Shown here: in pieces, positions 10,833 through 21,793 of the stretch
Numbering within the stretch: the first letter of the stretch is position 1
Layout of the letters: each line of letters begins with the position of its first letter
DNA from: Ahaetulla prasina
Lineage: Eukaryota; Chordata; Lepidosauria; Squamata; Colubridae
Length of the DNA stretch: 64,000 nt
Reading direction: 5' to 3'
NCBI RefSeq assembly: GCF_028640845.1
Contig: NC_080548.1
Coordinates: forward strand, 6,690,314-6,754,313
Program-made: the position numbers and the translations under genes
Notes under the pieces: generated by a model
Databases searched by the model: none
Seen by the model: only the letters and a program-made list of their open reading frames with translations
Told to the model about the DNA's origin: nothing

Positions 10833-11056
10833 GGATTGGCGCAATAGCCTAGAGGTAAAGATGCTTGCCTCCCACTTGGAAGGTTGAGAGTTCAATCCTA
10901 GGCAGTGGCAGATGTTTCTCTATCAGGGTGCTAAGAGAAAATATATGCTACAAACTCTGTGTGACATCAGGAAGGGCATCCGGCCAGTAAATGCTGAGCT
11001 TCACTCAGTTGCCCCAACTCCTGAAACAAGGGATTAAAGGGTCATAAAAAGAATTG
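10833..11056 (+). mobile_element. tRNA-derived SINE with Bov-B-like tail
   Basis: The head carries pol III promoter boxes: box A TAGCCTAGAGGTAAAG and box B GAGTTCAATCC. The body has GACATCAGGAAGGGCATCCGGCC, a block I associate with squamate SINEs mobilised by Bov-B. It ends GGGATTAAAGGGTCATAAAAAG. Full-length in appearance. Confidence 0.7.
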
Positions 11057-11230
11057 TATTAGAGAAATCAAAGGAATGCATCATTTCTGGAGAAATTTTC
11101 TGCAAAAATGTGTGCATTGGAAACAATGGGGTATGGAGGTGCATACTTTAGGGCAATGTGCATACAGGCACACTCACACAGAGAGAAAACACATAGAGAG
11201 AGGAATGTTCCAGTGATATGGAAAAGCAAA

Positions 11231-11272
11231 AAACAACAACAACAACAACAACAGCAACAACAACAACAAAAA
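11231..11272 (+). repeat. (CAA)n microsatellite
   Basis: CAA repeated with one CAG interruption, flanked by short A runs. Confidence 0.9.
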
Positions 11273-12116
11273 ATCATGACTTAACTTTTTGAAAAATAGC
11301 AAAATGGAAGAAAGCAGAATTGGTCGAGTCATTCTTTTCCATTTCTGAGAATATTGATGTGATAGCAGAAGGAATTTAAAAGGGCCGCATTGTATCTTGG
11401 GCTAGTGCTTTGCAATGCTCCAAAATGGCACTGGGTAATCCCCTGTAGATGCTCTATCATCGAGGAAAATAAGTAAATAACCCAGAATAATTTTTGCACT
11501 GTTCTACCTTGGATCAATTACCCTGGAGAAGATTTTGCTTTAGTTAGTGGATATGCAGCACCACTTTTATTAATGTTTTATTAATATTTCAAGATTGGGC
11601 TGTGAGTCCAAGCCACTTTCTGTAATAACGTTTTAGAATGCATTTGCCATAAATCACCGCCTGACCGCTCCTTGGCAGACTGGCTTTGCTTATGGCTAAT
11701 CAGCTATTGACAAGGGTTTAACAATTTATGGAGAGTGTGCGGGCTTAATAAAGACATTCAGTTCCAGACAAATGGCACACTTTGCCCTTGCCCCCAAACC
11801 CTGGCATGCCCAGACTTAATGTGTGTGCAGGGGAATTCAGTAGAAGCCATGATCTCTAGGTCTCTTCCTCTCTACTGGAAGGCAGAATTATTCGTGTTTT
11901 CTACATCTAATTGCTTTCAAATCCTGCTTTTCTTCAAGCTGCATTTATAGGTCTCGAAAGAAACCCTGACCTAATCCAGAGACAAGGTACATTTGAGAAC
12001 TAGATGATTACCTTGCAAGTCAACATACTCTTGTTCACATCCCATCAACTTGGAGGTATAGGCAAGACACTCACCCCCTCCCCCACATACACACTAAGGA
12101 CACCTATTACAGAAGT
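11273..12116. other. Unique sequence with a possible conserved non-coding block
   Basis: No repeat recognised. About 11560-11770 has even composition, TAAT-rich homeodomain-like words and no low complexity. This is unusual for decayed intergenic DNA and makes it a conserved-element candidate only. Confidence 0.3.
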
Positions 12117-12120
12117 AACA

Positions 12121-12236
12121 ATAGAATAGAATAGAATACCTTTTTATATTTTTATTTTTTATTTTTATAAATAAATAATTTATTTATTTATATACATTTA
12201 TATTTATTTATTTATTTTATTTTATTTTATTTTTAT
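12121..12236 (+). repeat. (AATAG)n followed by AT-rich (TTTA)n tract
   Basis: AATAGAATAGAATAGAAT, then TTTTTATTTTTATT and TTTATTTA units, abut the truncated start of family A copy 2. AATAG tracts also tail the Rex1-like LINE at 25775. Confidence 0.8.
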
Positions 12237-12289
12237 AGAATAAACTCAATTTAGGGACTACAAATAAAAGAACGCTTTTCCAACAGTGA

Positions 12290-13602
12290 CCACAGCATGA
12301 TAGACTTTTGTCTCAATATACGCCCTTCCAATAATCTCCACAATAACGGCATTCCAAAATATAATTTCAAAAAAGCCAACTATGAGCTTATAAATACCGA
12401 CCTCTCATCTCTTGACTGGCAACATCTATTCTCTAACTGCACCACTGCTGAAGACCACTATAGAGTTTTCCTATTTGAAATCAATAAAGTTATTAAACTA
12501 TACGTACCACAAACCACCACCAAAATCAGGAAAAACAAATTACCCATATCAATAAAAAAGCTCCAATCCAAAAAAAAATCCCTCTGGCGAAAAAACAAAA
12601 CTGGCTATGTAGCCAACTTCAGAAAACACTACAAAAATATATGCAGCCAAATAAAGATTGAATGCACCAATTACCACATCAAACAAGAAGAAGACCTTCT
12701 GCGCACAAAATCCAATCAAGCTTTCTATAATTTTGTGAACAACTAACTTAAAGACTTGAGATCCATCCCACCCCTAAAAGAACCAAACAGTAAAGAATGT
12801 AACGAAACAGTTAAAGCAAACCTCTTTAACACATTCTTCGGCTCAGTCTTTGTCAACAGTAATGGCTCATACCCAACATTCCTCAGTCATACCAACAATG
12901 ACTACAACGACCTAACACAAATAGATTTCACAGAAGATAACATTGAAAAGGCTCTTCACACTAATGTAGCAGAACCCCTAAGCCAGTGGTGGGATTCAAG
13001 TAATTTAACAACCGGTTCTCTGCCCTAATGATTTCTTCCAACAACCAGTTTGCCAAACTGCTGAGACAGTTAACAACCGGTTCTCCCGAAGTGGTGTGAA
13101 CTGGCTGAATCCCACCACTGCCCTAAGCATAATCTTTCAAAAATCTTTCAGGACCAGCTCCCTTCCCAAACTATGGTCACTAGCCACAGTCATCCCTGTC
13201 TTCAAAAAAGGAGACCCCAGCCTAGCTGAAAATTACAGACCAATTTCTTTTTGCTGTGTCACCTGCAAAGTAATGGAATCAATTCCATTATCACCCTCCA
13301 CCTAGAAACAAACAACCTACTCTCTAATAAACAATTTGGTTTCAGAAAAAAATTATCCTGTAATTTACAACTTCTTCACTGCAAAAACATATGGACTACA
13401 AATCTTGATCAAAGCAAAGCAATAGATGCAATTTACATAGACTTCTGTAAAGCTTTTGACTCAGTGGTACATGACAACATTCTTCTAAAACTAAAATCCT
13501 ACGGCATCTCCGGTCCCCTCCATAATTGGATAACAGCATTCCTGTCAAACAGACAACAAGTGGTCAAAATAGGCAGTGCCCTCTATCTGTGTAAAGACCT
13601 TC
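12290..13602 (+). pseudogene. Family A copy 2 ORF2 remnant
   Basis: Open stretches at 12297-12746 (endonuclease C-terminus to RT linker) and 12756-13028, then, after the MITE, FRTSSLPKLWSLATVIPVFKKGDPSLAENYRPISFC (to about 13275) and QFGFRKKLSCNLQLLHCKNIW ... AIYIDFCKAFDSVVHDN (to 13600). A frame change near 13275 and a stop at 12744-12746 break it. Unlike copy 1, it keeps IDFCKAFDSVVHD without a stop. The YADD region is absent through truncation. Confidence 0.8.
12984..13120 (+). mobile_element. 137-bp hAT-type MITE nested in family A copy 2
   Basis: Terminal inverted repeats CAGTGGTGGGATTCA and TGAATCCCACCACTG are flanked by a perfect 8-bp TSD, CCCTAAGC, at 12976-12983 and 13121-13128. The duplicated bases are LINE sequence (AACCCCTAAGCATAATC), so insertion post-dates the LINE. 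Same length as the copy at 63802-63938. Confidence 0.95.
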
Positions 13603-14040
13603 TGTGACAGCCTAAAACCTGTTGATGTATGTATGTGACTTCTGCAGTGTCTTGTTCTGTGACACCAGTGTAATTCCAGTGTTCTAAGATGGAAACTTAA
13701 AATCTGCAGTTGAGACTCTTAGGAGTTTAAAATGCTCCCATACTTTTTTGTCCTTGTTTTTTGAAGTCCTGCTCCCCAACTTAAATCCTTTAATTCTTCT
13801 GCAGAAAGTGTGGCCTATTTGTTTAACACACAATTGAAAGGGATATTGATGGCAGATGATGGCACTTTGGAGAATGACCATGTGATTTTGGAGTGTCATA
13901 GAGTAACACCGCTCTCCTTCTACAATGTCTACAGAAAAGTAAGTTGAAGGCAGAGGGAAGAGGTTAATAAGAAGTATGCCAACAAGCAGAGAGGAGAAGA
14001 TCAAGAATGAATGGATGGCGACTGAATATAGGTCAAATAC
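13603..14040. other. Unique sequence, nothing recognised
   Basis: No repeat or coding signal visible. Open frames have no family resemblance. Confidence 0.4.
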
Positions 14041-14290
14041 AACAGTAGGTGACCAGTATGAAAGAAACAGGTTGAGATAGTTCAGTCATATAGAAATAAT
14101 GGAGGAGGATTGAACCCCACAAACATATAGAAAGGGAAAGGGAATGTGTTGAAGGGAAAGGAAAGTTTAAGAAAGTTATGATGGGAAGCTGCTAATGAAA
14201 TCTTCAGAAAGGGAGAAGGTAAGAAGTTTAAAGGATGAAATAGAAAATTTGAAGCATGACTGGGCATGGTGGAAGCTAGAATGAAAAGTT
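14041..14290 (+). pseudogene. Decayed non-LTR retrotransposon C-terminal remnant
   Basis: A broken translation reads QYERNRLR*FSHIEIMEED, then PQTYRKGKG, then WEAANEIFRKGEGKK. This echoes the ENRLRWFGHVERM ... GRPRKTW tail common in LINE polyproteins. Stops and substitutions are frequent, so it is old. Confidence 0.35.
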
Positions 14291-14455
14291 AGAAAGACAA
14301 AGTGATGTATAGTGAATGATATGAATGTAAACTATCTTTAGCTGTGGTTTTTTTTCCTTTTCTATTTTTTATCTCATGACTTTAACTTCCTTAGCTTTCT
14401 TTTCCATTTGCTGGACTCTCCACAACCCTTATGCCCCAAATGATGTCCCATGATG

Positions 14456-14745
14456 CAGTGGTGGATTTCAAAATTTTTTACTACCGGTTCTGTTGGTGTG
14501 GCTTGTTGGACCTGGCTTGGTGGGTGTGGCATGGGAAGGATACTGTAAAATCTCCATTCCCACCCCACTCCAGGGGAAGGTTACTGCAAAATCCCTATTT
14601 CCTCCCGATCAGCTGGGACTCAAGAGGCAGAGAATAGATGGGGGCGGGGCCAGTCAAAGGTGGTATTTATTGGTTCTCCAAACTACTCAAAATTTTCACT
14701 ACCAGTTCTCCAGAACTGGTCAATATCTGCTGAAACCCACCTCTG
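14456..14745 (+). mobile_element. 290-bp hAT-type MITE
   Basis: It starts CAGTGGTGGATTTCA and ends TGAAACCCACCTCTG. A perfect 8-bp TSD, CCATGATG, lies at 14448-14455 and 14746-14753. The interior has GGCTTGGTGGGTGTGG-type units shared with the MITE at 24057-24291. Confidence 0.93.
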
Positions 14746-14753
14746 CCATGATG

Positions 14754-15130
14754 GTATAGAGGTGCTACAATTAAGGCTTAAGGGAAGGTCTGCTGGTTAG
14801 AAGGTGTCAGTTCCCAGTCCCCAACAGGTATTAATGAGAGAGTTTGTAGGATGTGGACAAAAATGTCAAGGATAGTGACCACAACAATCTAATCAAAGCT
14901 CTGCCTATTTTTCATCTGTATCAGATATAAACCATGCCCCACGCACCTCCTTGGTTGTTGAAATGATGTCAGCGATGGGCTGGCATCAGAACATTTCATT
15001 TTAATCTTCCCAACTAAATACACCTTGTTTGTGAGTGTAGAGCAATTATGCCTAATTATGGCATTGCTGTTCTTTCAACTGCCCTCTAAATTATGCAGAG
15101 AAGCTGAAGCTCCTCTTACAGGATGGAACG
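14754..15130. other. Unique sequence, nothing recognised
   Basis: No repeat family, coding region or low complexity evident. Confidence 0.4.
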
Positions 15131-15255
15131 TCCATGGAGATTCTCAGTCATCCAGGTCATGATTGTCTCAAAGGTGCTTTTTCAAGAGGCAACTGGACTT
15201 TCTTTTTTTTTCCTTGAAGAACTTTCGCTTCTCATCCAAGAAGCTTTTTCAGTTT
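15131..15255 (-). mobile_element. Penelope-like fold-back element, left arm (copy A)
   Basis: GAGATTCTCAGTCATCCAGG ... AGAGGCAACTGGACTTTC ... CGCTTCTCATCCAAGAAGC. The inverse arm resumes at 15828-15897 and, after L2#2, at 20357-20378. The hammerhead-like core is mutated here (CTGAAAA instead of CTGAAGA, on minus). Confidence 0.65.
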
Positions 15256-15512
15256 ATTTTATTTATTTATTTTATTTATTTATTTCTCACAACAGTATAT
15301 ATAAGTATAAGCATGAATTGAATACATAAAATGAATACAATTAAAGGGAACATTAGGAAAGGGACGGTAGGCACACTGGTGCTCTTATGCATGCCCCTTA
15401 CAGACCTCTTAGGAATGAGGTGAGGTCAATAGTAGATAGTCTTTGGTTAAAGATTTGGGGATTTTGGGAAGAGACCACGGAGTCAGGTACTGCATTCCAG
15501 GCATTAATAAGT
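15256..15512 (-). mobile_element. Family A LINE 3' end, minus orientation
   Basis: (AAATA)n tail at 15256-15285, then 3' UTR and the last ORF2 codons (reverse of TGGAATGCACTACCTGACTC). It matches 3315-3470 and 45760-46040. It lies in the loop of fold-back copy A. Confidence 0.8.
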
Positions 15513-15540
15513 TCCTCAAAAGTTCAAATAATTAATTTGA

Positions 15541-15790
15541 AATAATAATTCATTATTATTATAATATAATATAATATAATATAATATAATATAATATAAT
15601 ATAATATAATATAATATAATATAATATAATATAATATAATATAATATAATATAATATAATATAATATAATATATAATTATAATATAATATAATATATATA
15701 TAATATACATTATACATTATATATAATATAAATATAATATAATATAATATATATATATATATATTATAATATTATAATATAATAATAATT
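15541..15790 (+). repeat. (ATAAT)n pentanucleotide microsatellite
   Basis: Nearly perfect period-5 ATAAT over about 130 bp (15557-15672), decaying into AT/TATA repeats to 15790. No coding value. Confidence 0.95.
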
Positions 15791-15827
15791 ATAATAACTA
15801 ATTCAAATTAATAAGTTATTCAAACAG

Positions 15828-15897
15828 TTCTTCAAAAGCTTCTTGGATGAGAAGCAAAATGTCTTCAAGGAAAAACAAAGAAAGTCCAGTTGCCTCA
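15828..15897 (+). mobile_element. Penelope-like fold-back, right arm of copy A, first part
   Basis: CTTCTTGGATGAGAAGC ... AAGTCCAGTTGCCTC. It stops where L2#2 begins, and the arm continues at 20357 with GAAAAAGCACCTTTGGGA. Confidence 0.65.
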
Positions 15898-15906
15898 GAA
15901 AGGGTT

Positions 15907-15927
15907 CTGCGCATGCCCAAGATGGCG
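15907..15927 (+). promoter_or_regulatory. NRF1-like and YY1-like motifs at the L2#2 5' end
   Basis: TGCGCATGCCC followed at once by CAAGATGGCGCC, a textbook YY1 core. Arrangement as in L2#1. The internal promoter role is inferred from the L1 analogy. Confidence 0.45.
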
Positions 15928-16912
15928 CCGCAGTGAAACTTGGAGAGGCATGGCAGAGGTATTCCCGGCCAGGGAATAGCAGGGCGGCCGAATTAGCCGC
16001 CCTTGCCCCCCGGGCCCAGCTAGAGGGTCTTTTCGCCAGCCGGGAGAGGGGTCTCTTACCCCCTGGAAGATCGCGGTTGGCAAGAACGGGGCCAGGGGAG
16101 AGCGGCGGTGAACGGCGGCTGCCATATCGAGGCAGAGGGCGGGGCGGCGTTTCGGCCTTTGGCGGCGATGGCATTTTGCCACTGGCGGTGGCGATGGCAA
16201 CGCCACTACATGGTTTTTCATGGAGGGGGTGGCGGCGGAAGTGGTGACCCCCTGCGCGGTCCCCCATGGAACTGTGGAGGCTTGGGGGGGCTGTTGTGGC
16301 CGCGGCCGTGGTGCTGGCGGCGGCCACGGCGCCATCTTTGATGGTAATGGTGGCAGCGGCGCTCCTCCAGCGGCGGCGGCAGCGGCAGCGGCTTCTTCCT
16401 CTTCCTCCCTCCTCCTTGGGCTTCTCCTTGGACCCGCTTGAACCCGCCAGAGGCCTGGGTGTCAGACCAGGTGATGAGGATGACAGGGATGGCGACCCTC
16501 ATGGAGGCTGGGCGGTGGTACCTGGCGTCTAAGGGTGGCGTCGCTTGGTCATGGAGGCTTCTCCTTCCCACTCTGGAATCTTGACGGGGGCTTAGACGGT
16601 CGGGGCTGCCATATCAGGATCATTGGTGGAGAACTGGCGGGGCCCGGGCAGGGATTGGTTGTTGCCCTGGGCCAGCCTGACCCTGACTCCCCCCCTTCCT
16701 CGTTGGAGGGTTAGAGTGGAGTGAGGGGGTTATAACATCGGCGGCAGCGACATTTTCCAACTGGGCCTGCAAGGGGGCCTACCAAAGAGGATCGGCCATC
16801 CAGTTTTCGTCTTCAAACTGGTCTTATGTCACCCAGTCCCGTTTCCAACTAGACTGCTATAATAACATCATTTGTCTGTCCGGGATGAACTCACTTGCCA
16901 ATCTGCTTACTC

Positions 16913-17296
16913 ATGAGATACTCTCCAGCGGAACTCCTTGGTCTGCGAGATTCCCCCTTCTCGCAGAAGTGGCCCTCCACACTGTCGAGGGCCTACTTCA
17001 ATGACGGATTTTGGAATCCCGAGAGGTGGCATGTGGCCAAGAAGAACCTTCGGGGTTTTTTAAAGAAAGGGCTTTTAAGGGGAGGGAGGGTAAGGATGGC
17101 TGTTGGGGGAAACCCGTCGGGGAGGGAGCCAGCTCTTGCGAAGGCTCGCGGCATAGCTGCAGCAGGTTCGGAGGTGAAGGGGGAGGCTCGATTTCATGAC
17201 TATGAGGGTTGTTCCATCGGCATGGTAAGTGGGAGGGGCAGATATGGCGGAAGTGGGGGCCGCATCATGTTCAGGGGGTACACGCTCGCTGTTTAA
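16913..17296 (+). pseudogene. L2#2 ORF1 with YxxxxL-phi and RG-rich segments
   Basis: 128 codons from the ATG matching the L2#1 start. MRYSPAELLGLRDSP carries the YxxxxL-phi motif (YSPAELL). Next come KWPSTLSRAYFNDGFWNPERWHVAKKN, a basic stretch (KKGLLRGGR) and an RG-rich end (GRGRYGGSGGR). The short length and RGG-like region suit an RNA-binding accessory protein, which is inference. It ends just before ORF2 begins in another frame. It may be intact or slightly frameshifted, since L2#1 reads GKWERQIWRR in a different frame in the equivalent place. Confidence 0.45.
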
Positions 17297-17299
17297 GAG

Positions 17300-20161
17300 C
17301 GATCATACACTCCGGTCCCTCAGACTTCTCTCATTCCCCGAGTGGCTGGAATCCTCAGAGCTTGGACCTTCGGCTGATGTTATGTAATGCAAGGTCTGTG
17401 GTGAGTAAAGCCCCCCTGACTTGTGACCTTATACGGGGGGGGCGTGGACCTAATGGGCATTTCAGAGACCTGGTTGGGCACTGAAGAAGGGGTGCCCCTT
17501 GTGGAAATGTGCCCACCGGGTTTCCAAGCATTTCATCAGCCGAGGGCCCAAGGTAGGGGTGGGGGGTGGCGGTTATTATTAAGGAGAGTCTAGAGCCGAA
17601 GGAGGCCACTGTACCACAGATAGCCGGTTGTGAATCCCTTTATGTGAAGTGGGGTCAGAAGATGCAGGTGGGCTTGCTGATTATGTACCTGGCTCCCTGC
17701 TGTGTGACAGCAGTCCTGCCCGAGCTGTTAGATGTGATAGCGGTTGATACCTCCAGACTTATGGTCATGGGGGATTTCAACCTGCCATCGACTGGTGAAG
17801 CATCAGTGGCAGCTCGGGAGTTCATGGCCTCCATGAGGGCCATGGACCTGACCCAGTTAGTCAATGGTCCCACTCACATCGGGGGAAACACACTGGATCT
17901 GATTTTTGTCTCTGGACAGTGGCTGAATGATCTGGAATTAGGGGACTTAGTTATTGAACCCCTGTCATGGTCAGATCATTCGCTTCTTCGTCTGGACTTT
18001 CGGACTGTCATCCAACACTGCAGGGAGACAGGGCCAATGCGTTGGTTCCATCCCAGGTGCCTGATGGACCTGGAGAGGTTCCTGACGGAGCTTGGGCCAT
18101 TCCCTGAGGATCTAGCCCACGGCTCAGCTGAAGAACTAGTCGCGGCCTGGGAAAGGGCCGCGGCTGGGGCTTTGGACTGTGTCGTGCCTTTACGGCCTCT
18201 GATCCGGCGTCGATCTCAACTGGCTCCTTGGTTTTCCAAGGAGCTGAGGGAGATGAAGCGCTGGAAAAGACGCCTAGAGAGTGAATGGAGGGCCAGCCAT
18301 TCGGAAGCCGACTGAACACTAGTTAGGTCATATATTCAGACCTACCTAGTGGCAATAAGGGTGGCTAAGCGTGACTACGTTTCCACCCTTATTGCATCGG
18401 CAGATAACCGCCCAGCCGCCCTGTTCAGGGTGACCCGCTCCCTCCTGCATCAGGAGGCACAGGACGATCCCCTGCAAGGGTGTGCTGAGGATTTTGGACA
18501 ATATCTGCACGATAAAATCGCTCAGATTCGGGATGGATTGGACCAAAATTGGGTAGATTCAGGCAAGATGGCGGAGGTAAGTCTGGGTGATACCATCTGG
18601 GATGAGTTTGATACTGTGACTCCCGAGGACATGGACAGGATGCTGGGAAGGCTGAATGCGACCACATGTTTATTGGACCCGTGTCCCTCCTGATTGGTGC
18701 TGGCCACATAGGAGGTTACACGAGGCTGGCTCCAGGGAATTATCAACGCCTCTTTGATGGAGGGTGTCGTTCCTATCGCCCTGAAAGAGGCGGTGGTGAG
18801 ACCCCTCCTCAAGAAGCCCTCCCTGGACCCAGCTGTTTTGGCGAACTACCATCCTGTCTCCAACCTTCGCTTTGTGGCGAAGATTGTTGAGAGTGTGGTG
18901 GCACTGCAGCTACCCCAGTACCTGGATGAAACTGTCTATCTAGACCCGTTCCAGTCCGGTTTCAGGCCTGGGTACAGCACGAAGACGGCTTTGGTCGCGT
19001 TGGTTGATGATCTCTGGAGGGCTCAGGACAGGGGTTATTCCTCTGCCTTGGTCCTTTTGGATCTCTCAGCGGCTTTTGATACCATCGACCATGGTATCTT
19101 GCTGCGACGGTTGGGGAGTTTAGGAGTGGGGGGCACCGTTTTTCAGTGGTTCTCCTCCTATCTCTCTGGCCGATTGCAGACGCTGCTGGCAGGGGGGCAG
19201 AGATCGACCGCAAGGCACCTCATGTGTGGGATGCCACAGGGGTCGGTTCTCTCGCCTCTCCTGTTCAACATCTATATGAAGCCGCTGGGCGAGATCATCT
19301 GTGGTTTTGGGGTGAGGTACCAGCTGTATGCTGATGATACTCAGCTGTACATTTCCATACCTAACCACCCCAACGAAGCTGTCGAAGTGTCCTGGTGTCT
19401 GGAGGCCGTGCGGGTCTGGATGGGGAAGAACAGGCTTAAACTCAACCCCTCCAAGACTGAGTGGCTGTGAATGCCGGTGTCCCGGTACAGTCAGCTGCAG
19501 CCATTGCTGACTGTTGGGGGCGAGTCATTGGCCCCAATGGAGAGGGTCCACAACTTAGGTGTTCTCCTGGATGGACAGTTGTCCTTTGAAGAACATCTGA
19601 CGACCGTCTCCAGGAGAGCTTTTTATCAGGTACGCCTGATCAGCCAGTTATGCCCCTTTCTCATGCACGGTCACTCATGCCCTCGTCACTTCCCGCCTGG
19701 ACTACTGCAATGCTCTCTACATGGGGCTCCCCTTGAAGAGCACCCAGAGGCTCCAGCTGGTCCAGAATGTGGCTGCGTGGGTGATAGAGGAAGCTACCCG
19801 TGGCTCCCATATAACATCTCTCCTGCGCAAGCTGCACTGGCTGCCTGTGGTCTTCCGGGTGCAATTCAAGGTGTTGGTTACCACCTTTAAAGCGCTCCAT
19901 GGCTCAGGACTGGGTTATTTACGGGACTGCCTGCTGCCACCGTTTGCCTCCCATCGACCTGTGCGCTCCCATAGGGAGGGCCTCCACAGGGTGCCGTCAG
20001 CCAAACAATGTCAGCTGGTGACTCACAGGGGGAGAGCCTTGTCTGTGGGGGCACCTACCCTCTGGAATGAGCTTCCCCCAGGACTTTGACAGCTTCCTGA
20101 CCTCTGGACCTTTCGCTTCGAGCTGAAGACGTACTTATTCTTCCGTGCAGGGCTGGCATAA
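17300..20161 (+). pseudogene. L2#2 ORF2: AP endonuclease-reverse transcriptase, multiply broken
   Basis: The endonuclease shows LDLRLMLCNARSVVSKA, then a frameshift near 17440, then MGDFNLP and SWSDHSLLRLDFR in the frame opened at 17566. In-frame stops follow at 18313-18315 and 18691-18693, with a TAG at 18709-18711, and another at 19468-19470; the second and last replace tryptophan codons (TGG to TGA). The RT keeps [46 protein letters not shown] and YADD at 19327-19338. The C-terminus is frameshifted near 19665 and ends at GLA-stop, 20161. More decayed than L2#1. Confidence 0.85.
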
Positions 20162-20356
20162 AACTATTAGTAATTTTAATTAGGTTTTTTATGGTTTTAG
20201 TGTGTATTTTAACTAATGGGCCAAATTGAATAGGTTTTTTAATGGGTTTTTTAACTGTATATTGTATGTTTTATTGTGTTTTTACCTGGCTGAAAACCGC
20301 CCTGAGTCCTTCAGGAGAAGGGCGGTATAGAAATTAAATTATTCTTATTCTTATTC

Positions 20357-20378
20357 TTGAAAAAGCACCTTTGGGATT
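20357..20378 (+). mobile_element. Penelope-like fold-back copy A, right arm resumed
   Basis: GAAAAAGCACCTTTGGGA continues the arm cut by L2#2. The terminal GACTGAGAATCTC part is missing. Confidence 0.6.
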
Positions 20379-20379
20379 A

Positions 20380-21375
20380 CAGGATGCAAATGAGCCTGAG
20401 ACAGAACTGGTTGCTTAAAACAATCTTGTGATTTTCTGGTAGTATCCAGGTTAGCATCAGGCATAGGATGCCCTTTCAAATGGTGGGGGGAGGGGATTTT
20501 GGGCTATGATCATACAGTGGCCCTGCCATCTGGTCTTTTTTTCATCACTCCCTTCCACCCCTTTACTGGTATTGAGAGATTTCATGGTAAAAGCTAAATC
20601 AGTAAGAATGCTTGCAAATCAGACAATTTTCCATTCAGAGTTTTGATTCAGTTCAGATTTGCAGTCTAATTCAATGTGAACTTTCAGTTCCAGTGGGACC
20701 TCTGTATACAATTATTCAATAGCATCAATTTTATTTAGACATAGATACCCAACTGAAAAAAAAGATTCTGACTGCATAAAGTTGTCCGCCTTTGCACACC
20801 TTTCTGGCTTCCTGCCTTTCATAACAAAGGAAGTTGCAATTTTCCATTTTTCCTCCCTATCTGGGGGTTTAACCTGGTCGCCAAAAACTGAGCTAGATCC
20901 ACCTGATTTTTTTTTTCAAACTAACTCTCTTTTTCACTAGCTCTCCATTCTCTGCCTGCAGTTCTTTGATTCAGCGACAAACACACAAAAATCATCAGAC
21001 ACAATATCCCCTCTTAGATCGGGACATGAAATAAAATAAACTGGTAAAAGATCTGAGTACTGCCTGATGGCATGCCGGTTCTTTATATTGTATGGGATCG
21101 ATGCAGAAAACTCAATCAAGTTTTGTCATTTGAACATATTGCTTTCTATCTGGTTCATTTCCATGCTGGGGGGTGGTGGGGTGATCGTGGCGGGTTGCAG
21201 CTGATTGGAAATAACACATCCCCTTAGGCTACGTGTATCAGCAGAGAGTTCCGAGTTGGTGTGTGGTCTCTCTATTTCAAGAGAATATGGGAGAAGGAGA
21301 AAGGTAAAGAGAATATAGGAAGATATCTGGTTGATTTGGGATGGGTGGGACACCATCAGGGGTATCTTCAGGTTA
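20380..21375. other. Unique sequence, nothing recognised
   Basis: Includes an 8-base T run near 20910 and a G-rich GGGGGGTGGTGGGGTGATCG near 21167. No coding region supported. Confidence 0.45.
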
Positions 21376-21771
21376 CAGGTAGTCCTCAACTTACAACCAT
21401 TCATTTAGTGACCATTCAAAGTTACAATGGCACTGAAAAAAATGACTTACTGGTACTCACACTTACAACCATTACATCCTTCTCCCAGTCATATGATCAA
21501 GATTCAGATCCTTGGTAATTGGCTTGTACAATATTCAAGATGACTGCCACACCACAGTGTCTCGTGGTCACCATTCATGACTTTCCCAATCAGCTTCTAG
21601 CAAGTCAATGAGGGAAGTTAGATTTGCTTAAGGACCATTTGATTCACTTAACTGAATGATTCATTTAACAACCATGGCCAAAAAGGTCATAAAATCAGGC
21701 ACAATTCACTTAACCACTTTGTTTAATAACAGAAATCCTTGACCCAGTTGAGGTTGTAAGTCATCTACCTG
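21376..21771 (+). mobile_element. TA-flanked MITE (Tc1/mariner, Tigger-like type)
   Basis: 396 bp from CAGGTAGTCCTCAACTTAC to GTAAGTCATCTACCTG, preceded by TA. The interior consists of CATTTAGTGACCATTCAAAG, GGTCATAAAATC and similar words shared with six other copies in this window. The superfamily call rests on TA flanks and TIR style. Confidence 0.75.
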
Positions 21772-21793
21772 ACTGGTCAACAATCAAGATGGA

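Larger units (their letters stand above)
12237..13602 (+). mobile_element. Family A LINE, copy 2, 5'- and 3'-truncated
   Basis: It starts in the endonuclease (ERFSNSDHSMIDF), runs through RT motifs and stops within the motif RQQVVKIGSAL near 13595. It contains a complete hAT MITE at 12984-13120. About 70 bp present in copy 1 (the GPDGL region, 1940-2020) are missing just before the MITE. Confidence 0.88.
15898..20356 (+). mobile_element. L2-clade LINE, near full-length copy (L2#2)
   Basis: About 4.46 kb inserted in the right arm of fold-back copy A. GC-rich 5' region 15898-16912, ORF1 at 16913-17296, ORF2 about 17300-20161, 3' stem-loop at 20297-20325, and a short (ATTCTT)n tail in place of (AAAT)n. 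Coding parts are closely similar to L2#1, but most of the 5' region is not visibly alike. Confidence 0.9.

Noticed and set aside
10833..10900. Possible tRNA gene
   Set aside because: Boxes A and B present, but no cloverleaf closing stem and it continues into a SINE body.
15557..15672. Tyr/Ile-rich open frame
   Set aside because: Translation of the (ATAAT)n microsatellite.
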